Of a DNA stretch of 64,000 bases, positions 17,297 through 26,065 are shown piece after piece. The DNA lies in contig NZ_JACYFR010000001.1 in the NCBI RefSeq assembly GCF_014837175.1, positions 930,001-994,000 of the forward strand, given 5' to 3'. Positions within the stretch are counted from its first letter, which is position 1, and every line of letters begins with the position of its first letter. The position numbers were made by a program, and so were the translations under genes. Under the pieces are notes generated by a model. It did no database searches. It was not told the origin of the DNA and saw only the letters and a list, made by a program, of their open reading frames with translations. This DNA comes from Cellulomonas sp. JH27-2 (GTDB lineage Bacteria; Actinomycetota; Actinomycetes; Actinomycetales; Cellulomonadaceae).

Positions 17297-17342
17297 GAGA
17301 CGTTCGCACATGGTCGTGGGCTGATCAACCATGGAACGTCTC
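17297..17342. promoter_or_regulatory. inverted repeat between AraC and DUF1772 genes
   Basis: GAGACGTTC (17297-17305) and GAACGTCTC (17334-17342) are exact reverse complements spaced 28 bases apart across the divergent promoter region. Two such half-sites fit a pair of AraC-family binding sites. Confidence 0.45.
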
Positions 17343-17366
17343 GTGCCCCTGCGGGACGCTCGAGCC

Positions 17367-17792
17367 ATGACCATCACACTGCTCGGAGCTCGCATCTGCG
17401 CGGGCCTGCTCGCCGGCGTCTACCTGGCCTTCGCGGTCGGCGTCATGCCCGCGCTCCGCAGGCTCGACGACGCCGCCTTCACGACGATCATGAACCGCGT
17501 CAACGTGGTGATCGTGAACCCAGTCTTCCTGCTGGTCTTCTTGGGCGCCCCGGCCCTGGCCGTAGCCGTGGGAGGGTGGTTCCGGACCCCGACGGCCATC
17601 GTCGCCGGCGCGCTCGGGCTCGTGACCCTGCTGGTCACGGTCGTGGCCAACGTCCCGCTCAACGACAGGCTCGCCGCGGGCGGCGCGCGCGTCGACTTCG
17701 AGACGCCGTGGGTGGTCTGGAACGTCGTGCGGACGGCGACCGGGATCGGCAGCTTCGTCTGCCTGCTGCTCGTCCGTGCTCCCGCCGCCTGA
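17367..17792 (+). CDS. DUF1772 family membrane protein
   Basis: Four-helix membrane protein of 141 residues. Features of the DUF1772 (anthrone-oxygenase-like) group are visible: helix 1 GARICAGLLAGVYLAFAVGVMPALRRLDDAAF, MNRVNVVIVNPVFLLVFLGAP, then NVPLNDRLA and the WNVVRTATGIGSFVCLLLV C-terminal helix. The family is usually annotated as an integral membrane protein of unknown role. ATG 17367; an in-frame ATG at 17331 lies inside the inverted repeat and is less likely. Likely controlled by the divergent AraC protein. Confidence 0.85.
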   Translation: MTITLLGARICAGLLAGVYLAFAVGVMPALRRLDDAAFTTIMNRVNVVIVNPVFLLVFLGAPALAVAVGGWFRTPTAIVAGALGLVTLLVTVVANVPLNDRLAAGGARVDFETPWVVWNVVRTATGIGSFVCLLLVRAPAA

Positions 17793-17807
17793 GCAACCGC
17801 TCGGGCG

Positions 17808-19055
17808 TCAGCGCACCCGGCGCCCGTGCGCGAGGTCGATGAGCCGCTTCAGCACGTCGCCGGAGCGCAGCCCGCTGTGCTCGTGCTCGCTGGTCACCCA
17901 CGGCGTCACGCCGGGAAGCAGGCGGGCCGTCTCGAGCGAGTACTCGAGCGGGACGAACAGGTCGTTGACGTAGACGGCCGCGGCGCCGCGCGCCTCCGAG
18001 GCCGCGAGCGCATCGGCGTCGTAGATCGTCGGCCACTCGTGCTTCGCCAGCGCCAGCGCCACGTCCTTCCACGGCCGCAGACCGGGGACGGTGTCCAGCC
18101 ACTCGCGACGCACGTGCTCCCCGGTGAGCAGGGTCGGGTCGGCGCGGAAGTCGTCGGGCTCGGTGCGCTCGGCCGACCAGTCGGTGACGTTGCCGTCCGC
18201 GTAGCTCGACTCGTGCAGCACGTAGTACATGGGGTTGCGGACGTTGAACGGGAGCGCGGCGGCCAGATCGTGCCGGAAGGCGTTGGTGCGCGGCCCGAGC
18301 TCGAGGAGCTGCCACAGCGTCTGCCAGCCGTCGTTCGAGCCCAGCAGCATGCCGAGCGAGCGCAGCCGGGAGACCGAGACGACCTCCCCGTCCGGCAGGA
18401 CGACGCCGCCGTCCGCGGCCAGGTCGGTCAGCCGGCGCATCGCATCGCGGTGACCGGGAAAGCGGCGGTAGTACTTCTCCGACGCCTCGCGCTGCTTGAC
18501 GTACGTCAGGGCGTACACCTCGTCGGGGTGCCGCCCCACCGCGCTGAGCCCGCCCGTGAAGTAGACGTGCTCGAGCGACGACGCGTCCGTCGACAGGTAC
18601 GCCAAGGTGGTGAACCCGCCGAACGACTGCCCGAGCACGTTCCACGTCGCCGCGCCGAGGTGCTCGCGCACCGCCTCGCAGTCGCGCACGATCGAGTCGG
18701 CCCGCAGGTGAGTCAGGTGCTCGACGAGCTCGTCGGTCCCCCGCGCGAGGTCGTCGTCGCCCACCGGGGTCGACGAGCCCGTGCCACGCTGGTCGATCAG
18801 CACCACGCGGTGGTGCTCGAGCGCGGCGTCGAGCCACGTCGGCGAGGTCGGCGAGTGGAACGCGCGCGGCGCCTCGCTGCCCGGTCCACCCTGCAGGAAC
18901 ACGAGATAGGGCAAATCCTCGCCTCCGTCGCGGGTCACGACCGCCGCGTGCACGTCGATACGACGCTCGTCCGCCGGGTCGGACCACACCAGGGGGACGC
19001 TCAGGGTGAGGTCATCGATGCGGAGGTTCAGCAGCTGGCGCGACGTCACAGGCAT
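17808..19055 (-). CDS. alpha/beta hydrolase, proline iminopeptidase-like (S33)
   Basis: Cytoplasmic peptidase-like hydrolase of 415 residues. It has LVFLQGGPGSEAPR (the GGPG oxyanion loop of S33 peptidases), VVLIDQRGTGSSTP, and the nucleophile elbow VLGQSFGGFTTL; the C-terminal EHEHSGLRSG histidine completes a plausible triad. Length and the long cap region match prolyl aminopeptidases, which release N-terminal proline. Start ATG 19055 is fixed by the TAGCCT element 6 bases upstream. Converges with the DUF1772 gene 15 bases apart. Confidence 0.88.
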   Translation of the reverse strand: MPVTSRQLLNLRIDDLTLSVPLVWSDPADERRIDVHAAVVTRDGGEDLPYLVFLQGGPGSEAPRAFHSPTSPTWLDAALEHHRVVLIDQRGTGSSTPVGDDDLARGTDELVEHLTHLRADSIVRDCEAVREHLGAATWNVLGQSFGGFTTLAYLSTDASSLEHVYFTGGLSAVGRHPDEVYALTYVKQREASEKYYRRFPGHRDAMRRLTDLAADGGVVLPDGEVVSVSRLRSLGMLLGSNDGWQTLWQLLELGPRTNAFRHDLAAALPFNVRNPMYYVLHESSYADGNVTDWSAERTEPDDFRADPTLLTGEHVRREWLDTVPGLRPWKDVALALAKHEWPTIYDADALAASEARGAAAVYVNDLFVPLEYSLETARLLPGVTPWVTSEHEHSGLRSGDVLKRLIDLAHGRRVR

Positions 19056-19061
19056 GAGACC

Positions 19062-19067
19062 AGGCTA
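19062..19067 (-). promoter_or_regulatory. -10 box of a leaderless promoter for the S33 hydrolase
   Basis: TAGCCT on the minus strand, 6 bases before ATG 19055. Confidence 0.5.
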
Positions 19068-19092
19068 GGCGCACGACATCAGGCGCGCCGAG

Positions 19093-19623
19093 CTACGCCA
19101 GCTGGGCCGCGAGACCTGCGCGGTCGATCTGCATCCAGTACTCGACGATCAACCCGTCTACCCGATAGACGCAGCTTGCGACCTGGACGACCGGCCGGCC
19201 GGAGACGTGACCGTGCTGCGTCCAGCGGACGTAGACGCGGTCGCCCGCCGCGATGACCTCGTCAACCGTCAGGGTGAAGCGCCCGTACTCGGCCAGCATC
19301 TCGTGCACGTGCTCCGCGTATTGCGCGGGAGTCCGCGTCGTCCGGATACCAGGCGAGCTCCGCGCGGAGCCGAGTGAGATCGCCCGCGGGGTCGGAGAAC
19401 ACCGCACCGGCGGCCGCGTCGGGGATGGCCGTGGCGGCCTGCTCGAGCACGAGCAGGCGCGCGCTCGGTATCGGGCTCCGCGTCGGCGTCGCCGCGCTCG
19501 ACGGCCGTCTGCAGCGGTCGAGGCCTGCTCCTGCGCCTCCATCAGGCGCCACTCGAAGACCCGCACGAGGGCGGGAGCAGTCCCGGGGCGGAGGAAGACG
19601 TGCCACGCGGCGGAGATGACCAC
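19093..19623 (-). pseudogene. decayed SnoaL/NTF2-like gene with frameshifts
   Basis: The 3' part reads as an intact SnoaL-like C-terminus (YAEHVHEMLAEYGRFTLTVDEVIAAGDRVYVRWTQHG ... VYRVDGLIVEYWMQID). Upstream of about 19340 the sensible protein moves to another frame (LVLEQAATAIPDAAAGAVF ... LRAELAWYPDDADS), and near 19470-19510 a third frame gives LQTAVERGDADAEPDTER before the first frame resumes with ALVRVFEWRLMEAQEQA. The continuous frame instead gives an Arg/Ser/Pro-rich stretch (RARRRRRGARYRARAC). At least two frameshifts are needed, so this is a broken gene or an assembly error. Confidence 0.5.
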
Positions 19624-19644
19624 GCACCCTCGGTCGAGGTACGG

Positions 19645-20541
19645 CTACGGCTGCGGGAGGTACCACTCCGGCCCGGGCTCCTCGTCCGGTGAGACTTCCG
19701 CGTACCCCCGCAGCACCGGCGCAAGCACGGCCCGGAGCCGGGCGAGCGCGGCGAGGTCGACCGCCGCGGGATCCCCACCGACGGTGAGCCAGACGTGACC
19801 ACCGCCGACGAGCCGCACGGCGCCGACCGACTCCAGCCGCGCGATCCCGCCGACCGCCGCCACGTGGTGCGCCGACAGCAGCGTGCCCCACCCGTACCCC
19901 CACAGGTGGCGCGCGAGGTCCCGGTCCGCGACGTGCGTCTGCGTCCAGATCTCGTAGGGCGACGTGAGGTTCCCGCTCGCGGGCAGCCGTCCGCAGACGA
20001 CGAACCCGCAGTCCGCGCCGAGCTCTTCAGCGGACCTCACGACCCATTCGGACAGCGCTCCGACCGCGTCGGACCACGACGTCGAGCTGTCGCCCAGCGC
20101 CCACGTCGACATCAACACCCCGGCTGTCACCCCGCCGACCGCCTCGTCCCGATACGGCACGTCGGCCGGGAACCGCGCCTCGACGACGGCCACGTCGACG
20201 TGCGGGTCGTAGAGGTCGAAGTCGGGGTTCGCGTCGAACGCCTGCTTCATGGTCGTCGACTGCGCACCGAGCGCGACCGACTCGAGCCGCCGCTCGCGGC
20301 CCTTCGCCTCGATGAACCGCCAGTCCAGGCGGTTGCGACCGGTCGTCGACCGCCGGGACCCGAGGTCGTCCGCGGCCGTCGCCGCGAACGTCCCCCACGT
20401 GAGGTCCATGTGCATCGTGGCCCGCACGACGTCCTCGACACCCGAACGCAGGACCCCGACGACGGCGGCGTCCGCCGGCCGGTGCGACTGCACCGCCACC
20501 CCGCCGAACAACCGGAGCTCGCGATCGTCGGCGACGTTCAC
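19645..20541 (-). CDS. putative immunity protein of the RHS toxin (DUF3396-like)
   Basis: Soluble protein of 298 residues whose GTG (20541-20539) overlaps the stop of the RHS gene as GTGA, so the two are translationally coupled. The C-terminal half (FVVCGRLPASGNLTSPYEIWTQTHVADRDLARHLWGYGWGTLLSAHHVAAVGGIARLESVGAVRLV ... DLAALARLRAVLAPVL) recalls the type VI immunity family DUF3396, where a G-x-x-W-x-x-x-L segment is followed by a leucine-glycine-glycine turn. Position directly behind a polymorphic toxin is the strongest evidence for immunity. Family match is from memory and tentative. Confidence 0.6.
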   Translation of the reverse strand: MNVADDRELRLFGGVAVQSHRPADAAVVGVLRSGVEDVVRATMHMDLTWGTFAATAADDLGSRRSTTGRNRLDWRFIEAKGRERRLESVALGAQSTTMKQAFDANPDFDLYDPHVDVAVVEARFPADVPYRDEAVGGVTAGVLMSTWALGDSSTSWSDAVGALSEWVVRSAEELGADCGFVVCGRLPASGNLTSPYEIWTQTHVADRDLARHLWGYGWGTLLSAHHVAAVGGIARLESVGAVRLVGGGHVWLTVGGDPAAVDLAALARLRAVLAPVLRGYAEVSPDEEPGPEWYLPQP

Positions 20542-23500
20542 GCAGTCGCCGCCTGGAGCGGGAACGTCACCACGAGCCACGCACCCACGAGGATCACGCC
20601 ACCGACCACAACTACCGCTTCCCCTGTCGACGTCACCCACCCGGGCACCTGCCAGCCCTGCCCGCCAGGGTAGCCGCCTGGCGGCGGCGGGACGGGGGCC
20701 GGCCCGGGCTGCGGGTGGGGGATCGGCTCCGCGTGCGGCACGACGGGCAGCGGTTCCGGCGCGGTCTGCGGGGCCCGGACGGGCACCGGTACCGGCACCG
20801 GGATCGGCCTCACGGACGCTCGGTAGTAGTACCAGAGCATCCCGGGGTCGCCGTACGACTTCACGACGAGCTCGCCCGGACCATGGGGAATCGTGTACTC
20901 GCTGTAGGTGTGGCCGTACCAGGACCCCGTCCGGTTCGCGATGTACCTGTCGAGCTGTGCCGCCGTCTCGGCCCTGCCCGTCGCCGACCCGCGCTTGCTC
21001 GCCGTCTTGACCTCCCAGATCAATCGCCCCGCCACCAGGTCGGCATAGCCGAGCCCGCCGTTCGGACCCGATCCGGGGATCGCGACCTCCATCGCGGTGC
21101 CCGGCAGGACGTCGAAGATGAAGTGCAGCTGGACGGTGAAGTGCTGGAGCGAGTACTCCAGGACGTCCGGGTTCGACGGGGTGCCGAGTGCCGCGGAGGT
21201 GCTCAGGTCGAGACCGTTGACCCCACCGTCGGAGATCGGGCTGAGCCCGAGCGGGTCGACGCGGTCGACCGGGTCGTTCGCGGCGTACGCGTACTCGTTG
21301 GTGGACGCGGCGGCACCGCCCGGTTGGTCGATCGGGTCTGTGCTGAGGAACTGCCCCGTCCTCGGGTCGAACGTGCGCACGGTCAGCGCGACGTCGTCAC
21401 CGAGAGTGAGCGACCCGCGGTAGCCGAGCGTGGGCGTCAAGGTCAGATCGGCGACGGACACGTCGAGGTCCGCCTGGCCGAAGGCGTCGTATGCCGACGC
21501 GGAGACGAGGTCCGCCGTCGCGAGCGTCGTCGTGATCGAACCGAGCCCGTCCTTGGCGAAGACGGCGGACGTGCCGTTCTGCCGCGTCATCCCGAGCGGA
21601 CCACCGGGCGACGTGACGACGTCATAGGTGCGCGAGCCCGTGCGGGTGGCCAGCACCTGGGGTGCGCCCGTCCCGAGGTCCCAGCTCACAGCGGTCGAGG
21701 TGGTCTGGCGTCCGCGGGTCACGCGGTAACCGACCACCTGGCCGTCGCCGTCGTAGGTGCGATCCTGCGTCGACGTCACGAGGGAGCCCACGGACGCCGT
21801 CGTCGCCGACAGGCGACCGGCGGCGTCGTAGCCGTAGACGACGGAACCGACCGAGGAGCGTTCGCTCGTGCGGCGGCCATCCGCGTCGTAGCCGAACGTC
21901 GTCGTCAGTCCGAGGGTCGTGGTGCGGGACAGGCGGTGCGCCTCGTCGTATCTGTACGACGAGGTGACGCCGTCGGCCGTGGCGGAGGTGCGGCTCCCGG
22001 TCGAGTCGTACGTCCAGGCCTGCTTCGTCGGCGTCAACGGGTCCAGGTCCGTCGTCCGGGCGGCGACGAGCTGGCCGGCGGCGTCGTAGGTGTAGGCCGC
22101 CGAACCGGCGGACAGACCACCGATCGTCCTGGTCGAGACGACCCGACCGTCCTTGTCCCGCCCGATCGTCACCGAGGACGAGCCACCCGAGACCGTCTGG
22201 GCGACCGACGCGGCCCGTCCGTCGACGTCATAGGTGTACGACCGGCTCTGCTTGGAAGGCAGAGACTCACGCAACACCAGTCCGTCCGGGTCGAGCGTCC
22301 ACGACACGGCACCCCAGACCGGGTGGGACTGCGCGACCAGCCGGCCCGCGGCATCGTACGACTTCGTCAGCGTCGACCCGTCCGGGTACCGGACTGCGGT
22401 CTGTCGTCCGGCGGCGTCGAACGTCGCACCTTGCGAGCCGTCCGGTCCGTCGCTCTGCACCACCCGGCCAGCGGCGTCGAGCCGGTACGTCGTCGTGCCT
22501 CGTCCGTCGACCATCGAGGTACGGGTCCCGCGGACGTCGTACGTGTACCGGACACCTGACCCGTCGCCGTAGTTCCGCGCCGTCGGGTTGCCCGCCGCGT
22601 CGTACGAGCGGGCCTCGGTGCGGCCCGACGGCTGCGTGACCGACGTCAGCTGTCCCGCCGCGTCGTAGCCGAACGTCGTGACGGCGCCCCCGCGGTCGGT
22701 GATCGCGGCGACCCGACCGTCGGCGTCGTACGTTCGCCGCTCCGCCTTGCCCACGGCGTCGGTGGTCGCCGCGAGGAGACCATGCTCCCACGAGTAGGAC
22801 GTCGTCGCCCCGAGGGGGTCGGTGCTCGAGGTCAGGTGGCCTGCCCGGTCGTACGTGTGGGTCGTCCGAGCGCCACCGGCCGTCGTGGCGGCGACGACTC
22901 GTCCGGTCGCGTCGAGCACCTGGGTCTCGGATCGGCCGGCGTGAGTCGTGCGCTCGAGCCGTCCCGCAGCGTCGTAGCCGTACGCGGTCGTCCGGCCAGC
23001 TGCCGACGTCTGGGAGACCATCAGCCCGTCCGCGTCGTAGACGGTGCGCGAGACGCCGCCGAGGGCATCGGTCACGCTGACCTGCCTACCCGCCGCGTCG
23101 TAGCCGTACCTGGTGGCGACTCCCGTCGCGTCGACGCTGACGGCGAGCCGACCGGCGGCGGTCCACTCGGAGTGGGTCGTGCCGCGACCCGGGGCCGTCA
23201 CGCTGAGCGCCCGGTCCTCGCCGTCGTAGGTGACCGTCGTGCGGGCTCCCGCCGGGTCGGTCATGGCGGTCGTGTTGCCGACCGCGTCGTACTCGTAGGT
23301 CGTCGTCCGTCCGGCGCCGTCCGTCGTCGACGTGACCCGGCCGAGGGCGTCCACGGCCTGCCGCGTCGTCCGGCCGAGCGGGTCGGTGACCGAGGCGACG
23401 TGACCCAGAGCGTCGTAGGTGTAGGCGGTCCTGCCTCCGGTGGGGCTCGTGACCGACATGATGCGGCCGAGCGCACCGTACGAATAGGAGGTGCTGCCGC

Positions 23501-25844
23501 CGGCCGGGCTCGTGCTCGTCACGAGGCGACCCGCTTCGTCATAGCCCGAGACGGTCGTCTCGCCCACCGGATCGGTGACCCTCACGAGGTTGCCAGCCGC
23601 GTCGTACCTGTAGGTCGTCACGCCGCCGGCCGCGTCGGTCGTGCTGAGGACCCGCCCTACCGAGTCAAAAGACGACCTCTTGGTGCCGGCTCCGTCCGAC
23701 TCGGCGATGACACGGCCGAGCGCGTCGTACTCGAACGCGGTGACCCTGCCGGCAGGGGTCGTCACCCGCGAGATCCGCCCCTCGTCGTCGCGGTCATAGG
23801 TCGTGCGGGCACCGACACCGTCAGTCGTGGCGATGAGGTTGCCCTGAGCGTCGTAGCTGAAACGCGTGACGACTCCGTCGGCGTCCGTGGTCGAGCGGAC
23901 GAGCCCGTCGACCACGACCGAGCGGGTGACCGCTCCCGTCGGCGAGGTGATCGTGCTCGGCGTCCGCTCGTCGCCCTCGTACTCGTACGTCGTTCGCCGG
24001 CCCGCCTCATCGGTGATCGCGATGACCCGCTCCGCGTCGTCGTACCCCCAGGTCACGACGCCGCCGAGCGCGTCCGTCGCGCTGAGCACGTTGCCCGAGT
24101 CGTCGTACGTCGCGCTCGTCGTCGCCTGACCTCGGTCGGTCGAGGAGACGAGGTTCCCGGCGGCGTCGAAAGTGCGCGCGATGGAGTGACCCGTGGAGTC
24201 CACGACCGCGACGGGGTGCCCGGCGGTGTCGTGGCGGACGACGGTCGTCTCGCCCGTTCTCGCGTCGTGGATCGTCGTCATCCCGGCGATGTCGTCGTAC
24301 TCGAACGAGACGTCCGCACCCACTGTGGACTGCGTGATCACACGACCAGCGCCGTCGAAGGTGTTCGTCATCGTGACGCGGCCGTCGGGGCCCTGCTCGG
24401 CGGCGAGTCGGTCCGCGTCGTCGTAGCGGTACGCCCTGATGCCACCTGCTGGGTCGGTGAACGAAACCAGGTTGGCACCGACGTACGCGTAACTCACGAC
24501 TCGGCCGTCGGACGCCGTCGCGCGCGTGACCCGACCGGCCTGGTCCCGCTCGAGCAGGATGCTCGGCCCGGTGCCGCGCACCAGGGACGTGACCGCGCCC
24601 GCCGCGTCGCGCCGCAGCTCGGTCACGGTGCCGTCGGAGTCGCTCGTCGTCGCGAGCCGGCCCTCGACGTCGAAGGTCCACGCGGATCCGTCGTCGAAGG
24701 CGACCGAGTACCCCTGGGGCGATCTGCCGAGCGTCCCGGGGAACTCCTCGGGCCTCGACCACCCGGTGCCGGTGGCCCTGAACGGCACAGCCCGCCCGTC
24801 GGCGTCGCGCAGCTCGACCTGCCCACCCTCGACCTCGGTGACCGCAACGTCGAGTGACGTCGACCAGCCCGCGCCGAAGGACCCCACCCGGGTGTCGACC
24901 GAGTTGTACGTCCGCCCCAGCCCGAGCCCGGTGGCCCCGCCGACGCTTGCCAGGTCGGTCTCCGGCAGGACGAGGTTGCCGGTCGCGGTGTTGATCGGGT
25001 CGCTCACGTAGAACGAGCCCGCGCGGACCCCGTACAGCTCGTCCGGCTCGCGCAGGATGTAGTTGGGCGACCCGTTCTTGATCGCGTAGACGTACCGGCC
25101 GTCCACGGTGGATCCCTGGCTGTGGCCGGCGAGGGATTCGGGGCCGCCATCGAGGAGCGCGCTGTTGACGCCCGATCCCGGCAGCTCGTAGGACTTGCCC
25201 GGACCGTCGAGCCCGGACGAGAAACCCGCGCGGGCCGAGGAACCGCCGAATCCACCCGATCCGCCGCTCGCGCTGCCTGTCTCCCACTGGATCGAGTCGT
25301 AGTTGAAGACGATGTCGAAGTCGGCGTTCCCGCGATCGCTACGCTGGACGAGCAGGAGCTGGAAGGTGTTGAGCTTGTCGATCTGGTTGGGAAAGTACCC
25401 CACGCCGGGCCACAGGACGCAGAACGCGGAGCGCCCTTCGTAGGTCGTCGCTCCGTATGAGACGGCCCCGGCGCCACCGTTCGTGTCCACGTCGGCGAAG
25501 AACGGCGCGATCATCGGCAGGTGGTTGCCGACCAGGCCGAATGGCGTGTACGTGCCCAAGGCGCTGCTGAAGGTCACGTTGCCGTTGTTGTTGACGTAGA
25601 GGCTGTCGTACGCGATCCCGTAGAAGTTGATGCGGAACGGGAGCGGGACGATCCCGGTCGAACCGTCGTCGTTCGGCGCGAGCGTGTGCTGGCGGCAGCC
25701 GGCCGACTCCACGACCGCGCCGGCCGCCGCCGATGCTGCCGTGCTCGTGGCCGTCGTCATGCCCGCGACGAGCGCGAGTCCTGCCATCATCGCCAGGAGC
25801 GTCCTCGCGGACGACGACGCGGACCGCATGCGCAGGACGGACAT
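20538..25844 (-). CDS. secreted RHS-repeat polymorphic toxin with N-terminal nidogen-like domain and C-terminal PD-(D/E)XK-like nuclease
   Basis: Very large protein (1768 residues from ATG 25844, after a cagggggtgcag ribosome-binding site). Order: signal peptide (about 1-40); nidogen-like (NIDO) domain (FYGIAYDSLYVNNNGNVTF ... MIAPFFADVDTNG ... LNTFQLLLVQR ... FDIVFNYDSIQWETG); DPINTATGNLVLPETDL, the DUF6531-type entry to the RHS shell; about forty YD repeats; the RHS core end VRTFDPRTGQFLSTDPID...NEYAYAANDPVDRVDPLG; then a unique tip of about 240 residues. The tip has YADLVAGRLIWEVK (Asp about 1600, Glu about 1611, Lys about 1613), a PD-(D/E)XK nuclease motif, and a Pro-rich stretch ending in one hydrophobic helix. 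Likely an antibacterial contact-dependent effector. Confidence 0.88.
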   Translation of the reverse strand: MSVLRMRSASSSARTLLAMMAGLALVAGMTTATSTAASAAAGAVVESAGCRQHTLAPNDDGSTGIVPLPFRINFYGIAYDSLYVNNNGNVTFSSALGTYTPFGLVGNHLPMIAPFFADVDTNGGAGAVSYGATTYEGRSAFCVLWPGVGYFPNQIDKLNTFQLLLVQRSDRGNADFDIVFNYDSIQWETGSASGGSGGFGGSSARAGFSSGLDGPGKSYELPGSGVNSALLDGGPESLAGHSQGSTVDGRYVYAIKNGSPNYILREPDELYGVRAGSFYVSDPINTATGNLVLPETDLASVGGATGLGLGRTYNSVDTRVGSFGAGWSTSLDVAVTEVEGGQVELRDADGRAVPFRATGTGWSRPEEFPGTLGRSPQGYSVAFDDGSAWTFDVEGRLATTSDSDGTVTELRRDAAGAVTSLVRGTGPSILLERDQAGRVTRATASDGRVVSYAYVGANLVSFTDPAGGIRAYRYDDADRLAAEQGPDGRVTMTNTFDGAGRVITQSTVGADVSFEYDDIAGMTTIHDARTGETTVVRHDTAGHPVAVVDSTGHSIARTFDAAGNLVSSTDRGQATTSATYDDSGNVLSATDALGGVVTWGYDDAERVIAITDEAGRRTTYEYEGDERTPSTITSPTGAVTRSVVVDGLVRSTTDADGVVTRFSYDAQGNLIATTDGVGARTTYDRDDEGRISRVTTPAGRVTAFEYDALGRVIAESDGAGTKRSSFDSVGRVLSTTDAAGGVTTYRYDAAGNLVRVTDPVGETTVSGYDEAGRLVTSTSPAGGSTSYSYGALGRIMSVTSPTGGRTAYTYDALGHVASVTDPLGRTTRQAVDALGRVTSTTDGAGRTTTYEYDAVGNTTAMTDPAGARTTVTYDGEDRALSVTAPGRGTTHSEWTAAGRLAVSVDATGVATRYGYDAAGRQVSVTDALGGVSRTVYDADGLMVSQTSAAGRTTAYGYDAAGRLERTTHAGRSETQVLDATGRVVAATTAGGARTTHTYDRAGHLTSSTDPLGATTSYSWEHGLLAATTDAVGKAERRTYDADGRVAAITDRGGAVTTFGYDAAGQLTSVTQPSGRTEARSYDAAGNPTARNYGDGSGVRYTYDVRGTRTSMVDGRGTTTYRLDAAGRVVQSDGPDGSQGATFDAAGRQTAVRYPDGSTLTKSYDAAGRLVAQSHPVWGAVSWTLDPDGLVLRESLPSKQSRSYTYDVDGRAASVAQTVSGGSSSVTIGRDKDGRVVSTRTIGGLSAGSAAYTYDAAGQLVAARTTDLDPLTPTKQAWTYDSTGSRTSATADGVTSSYRYDEAHRLSRTTTLGLTTTFGYDADGRRTSERSSVGSVVYGYDAAGRLSATTASVGSLVTSTQDRTYDGDGQVVGYRVTRGRQTTSTAVSWDLGTGAPQVLATRTGSRTYDVVTSPGGPLGMTRQNGTSAVFAKDGLGSITTTLATADLVSASAYDAFGQADLDVSVADLTLTPTLGYRGSLTLGDDVALTVRTFDPRTGQFLSTDPIDQPGGAAASTNEYAYAANDPVDRVDPLGLSPISDGGVNGLDLSTSAALGTPSNPDVLEYSLQHFTVQLHFIFDVLPGTAMEVAIPGSGPNGGLGYADLVAGRLIWEVKTASKRGSATGRAETAAQLDRYIANRTGSWYGHTYSEYTIPHGPGELVVKSYGDPGMLWYYYRASVRPIPVPVPVPVRAPQTAPEPLPVVPHAEPIPHPQPGPAPVPPPPGGYPGGQGWQVPGWVTSTGEAVVVVGGVILVGAWLVVTFPLQAATA

Positions 25845-26065
25845 CTGCACCCCCTGAGTCGTGGGGCGCCCGAGCGACCCTCGGGCGAACCTATGGGTTC
25901 GCTGTGAGTCAGATCGGGCAGTTTGCAGCAAGTTCACTCGCATGGGCGAATCGTGGTAGCCCGAGATCGAGCGCCCCCTCAAGCCATGTCGACCGACTCG
26001 CGTACGTCACTTTTTTCGTTCCCCCTCGCTAACGCACCGTCGACACGCGGTCCGGCCCTCATTCC
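25845..26065. other. upstream region of the RHS gene, no gene seen
   Basis: This stretch lies between the RHS start and the remains of the threonine aldolase gene. It is less GC-rich than the surroundings, holds a run of six T (around 26010) and no credible open frame. It must contain the RHS promoter, but I could not pick a convincing -35/-10 pair. Confidence 0.4.

Noticed and set aside
22782..24857. 691-codon open frame on the plus strand opposite the RHS gene
   Set aside because: Antisense shadow of high-GC YD repeats; sequence is Arg/Gly/Val-rich without a fold and the other strand has clear RHS homology.
21400..24900. Regularly spaced similar sequences, CRISPR-like at first sight
   Set aside because: They are YD repeat codons (GTCGTAGCCGT-type motifs) inside the RHS gene, with unequal spacing and no conserved direct repeat.
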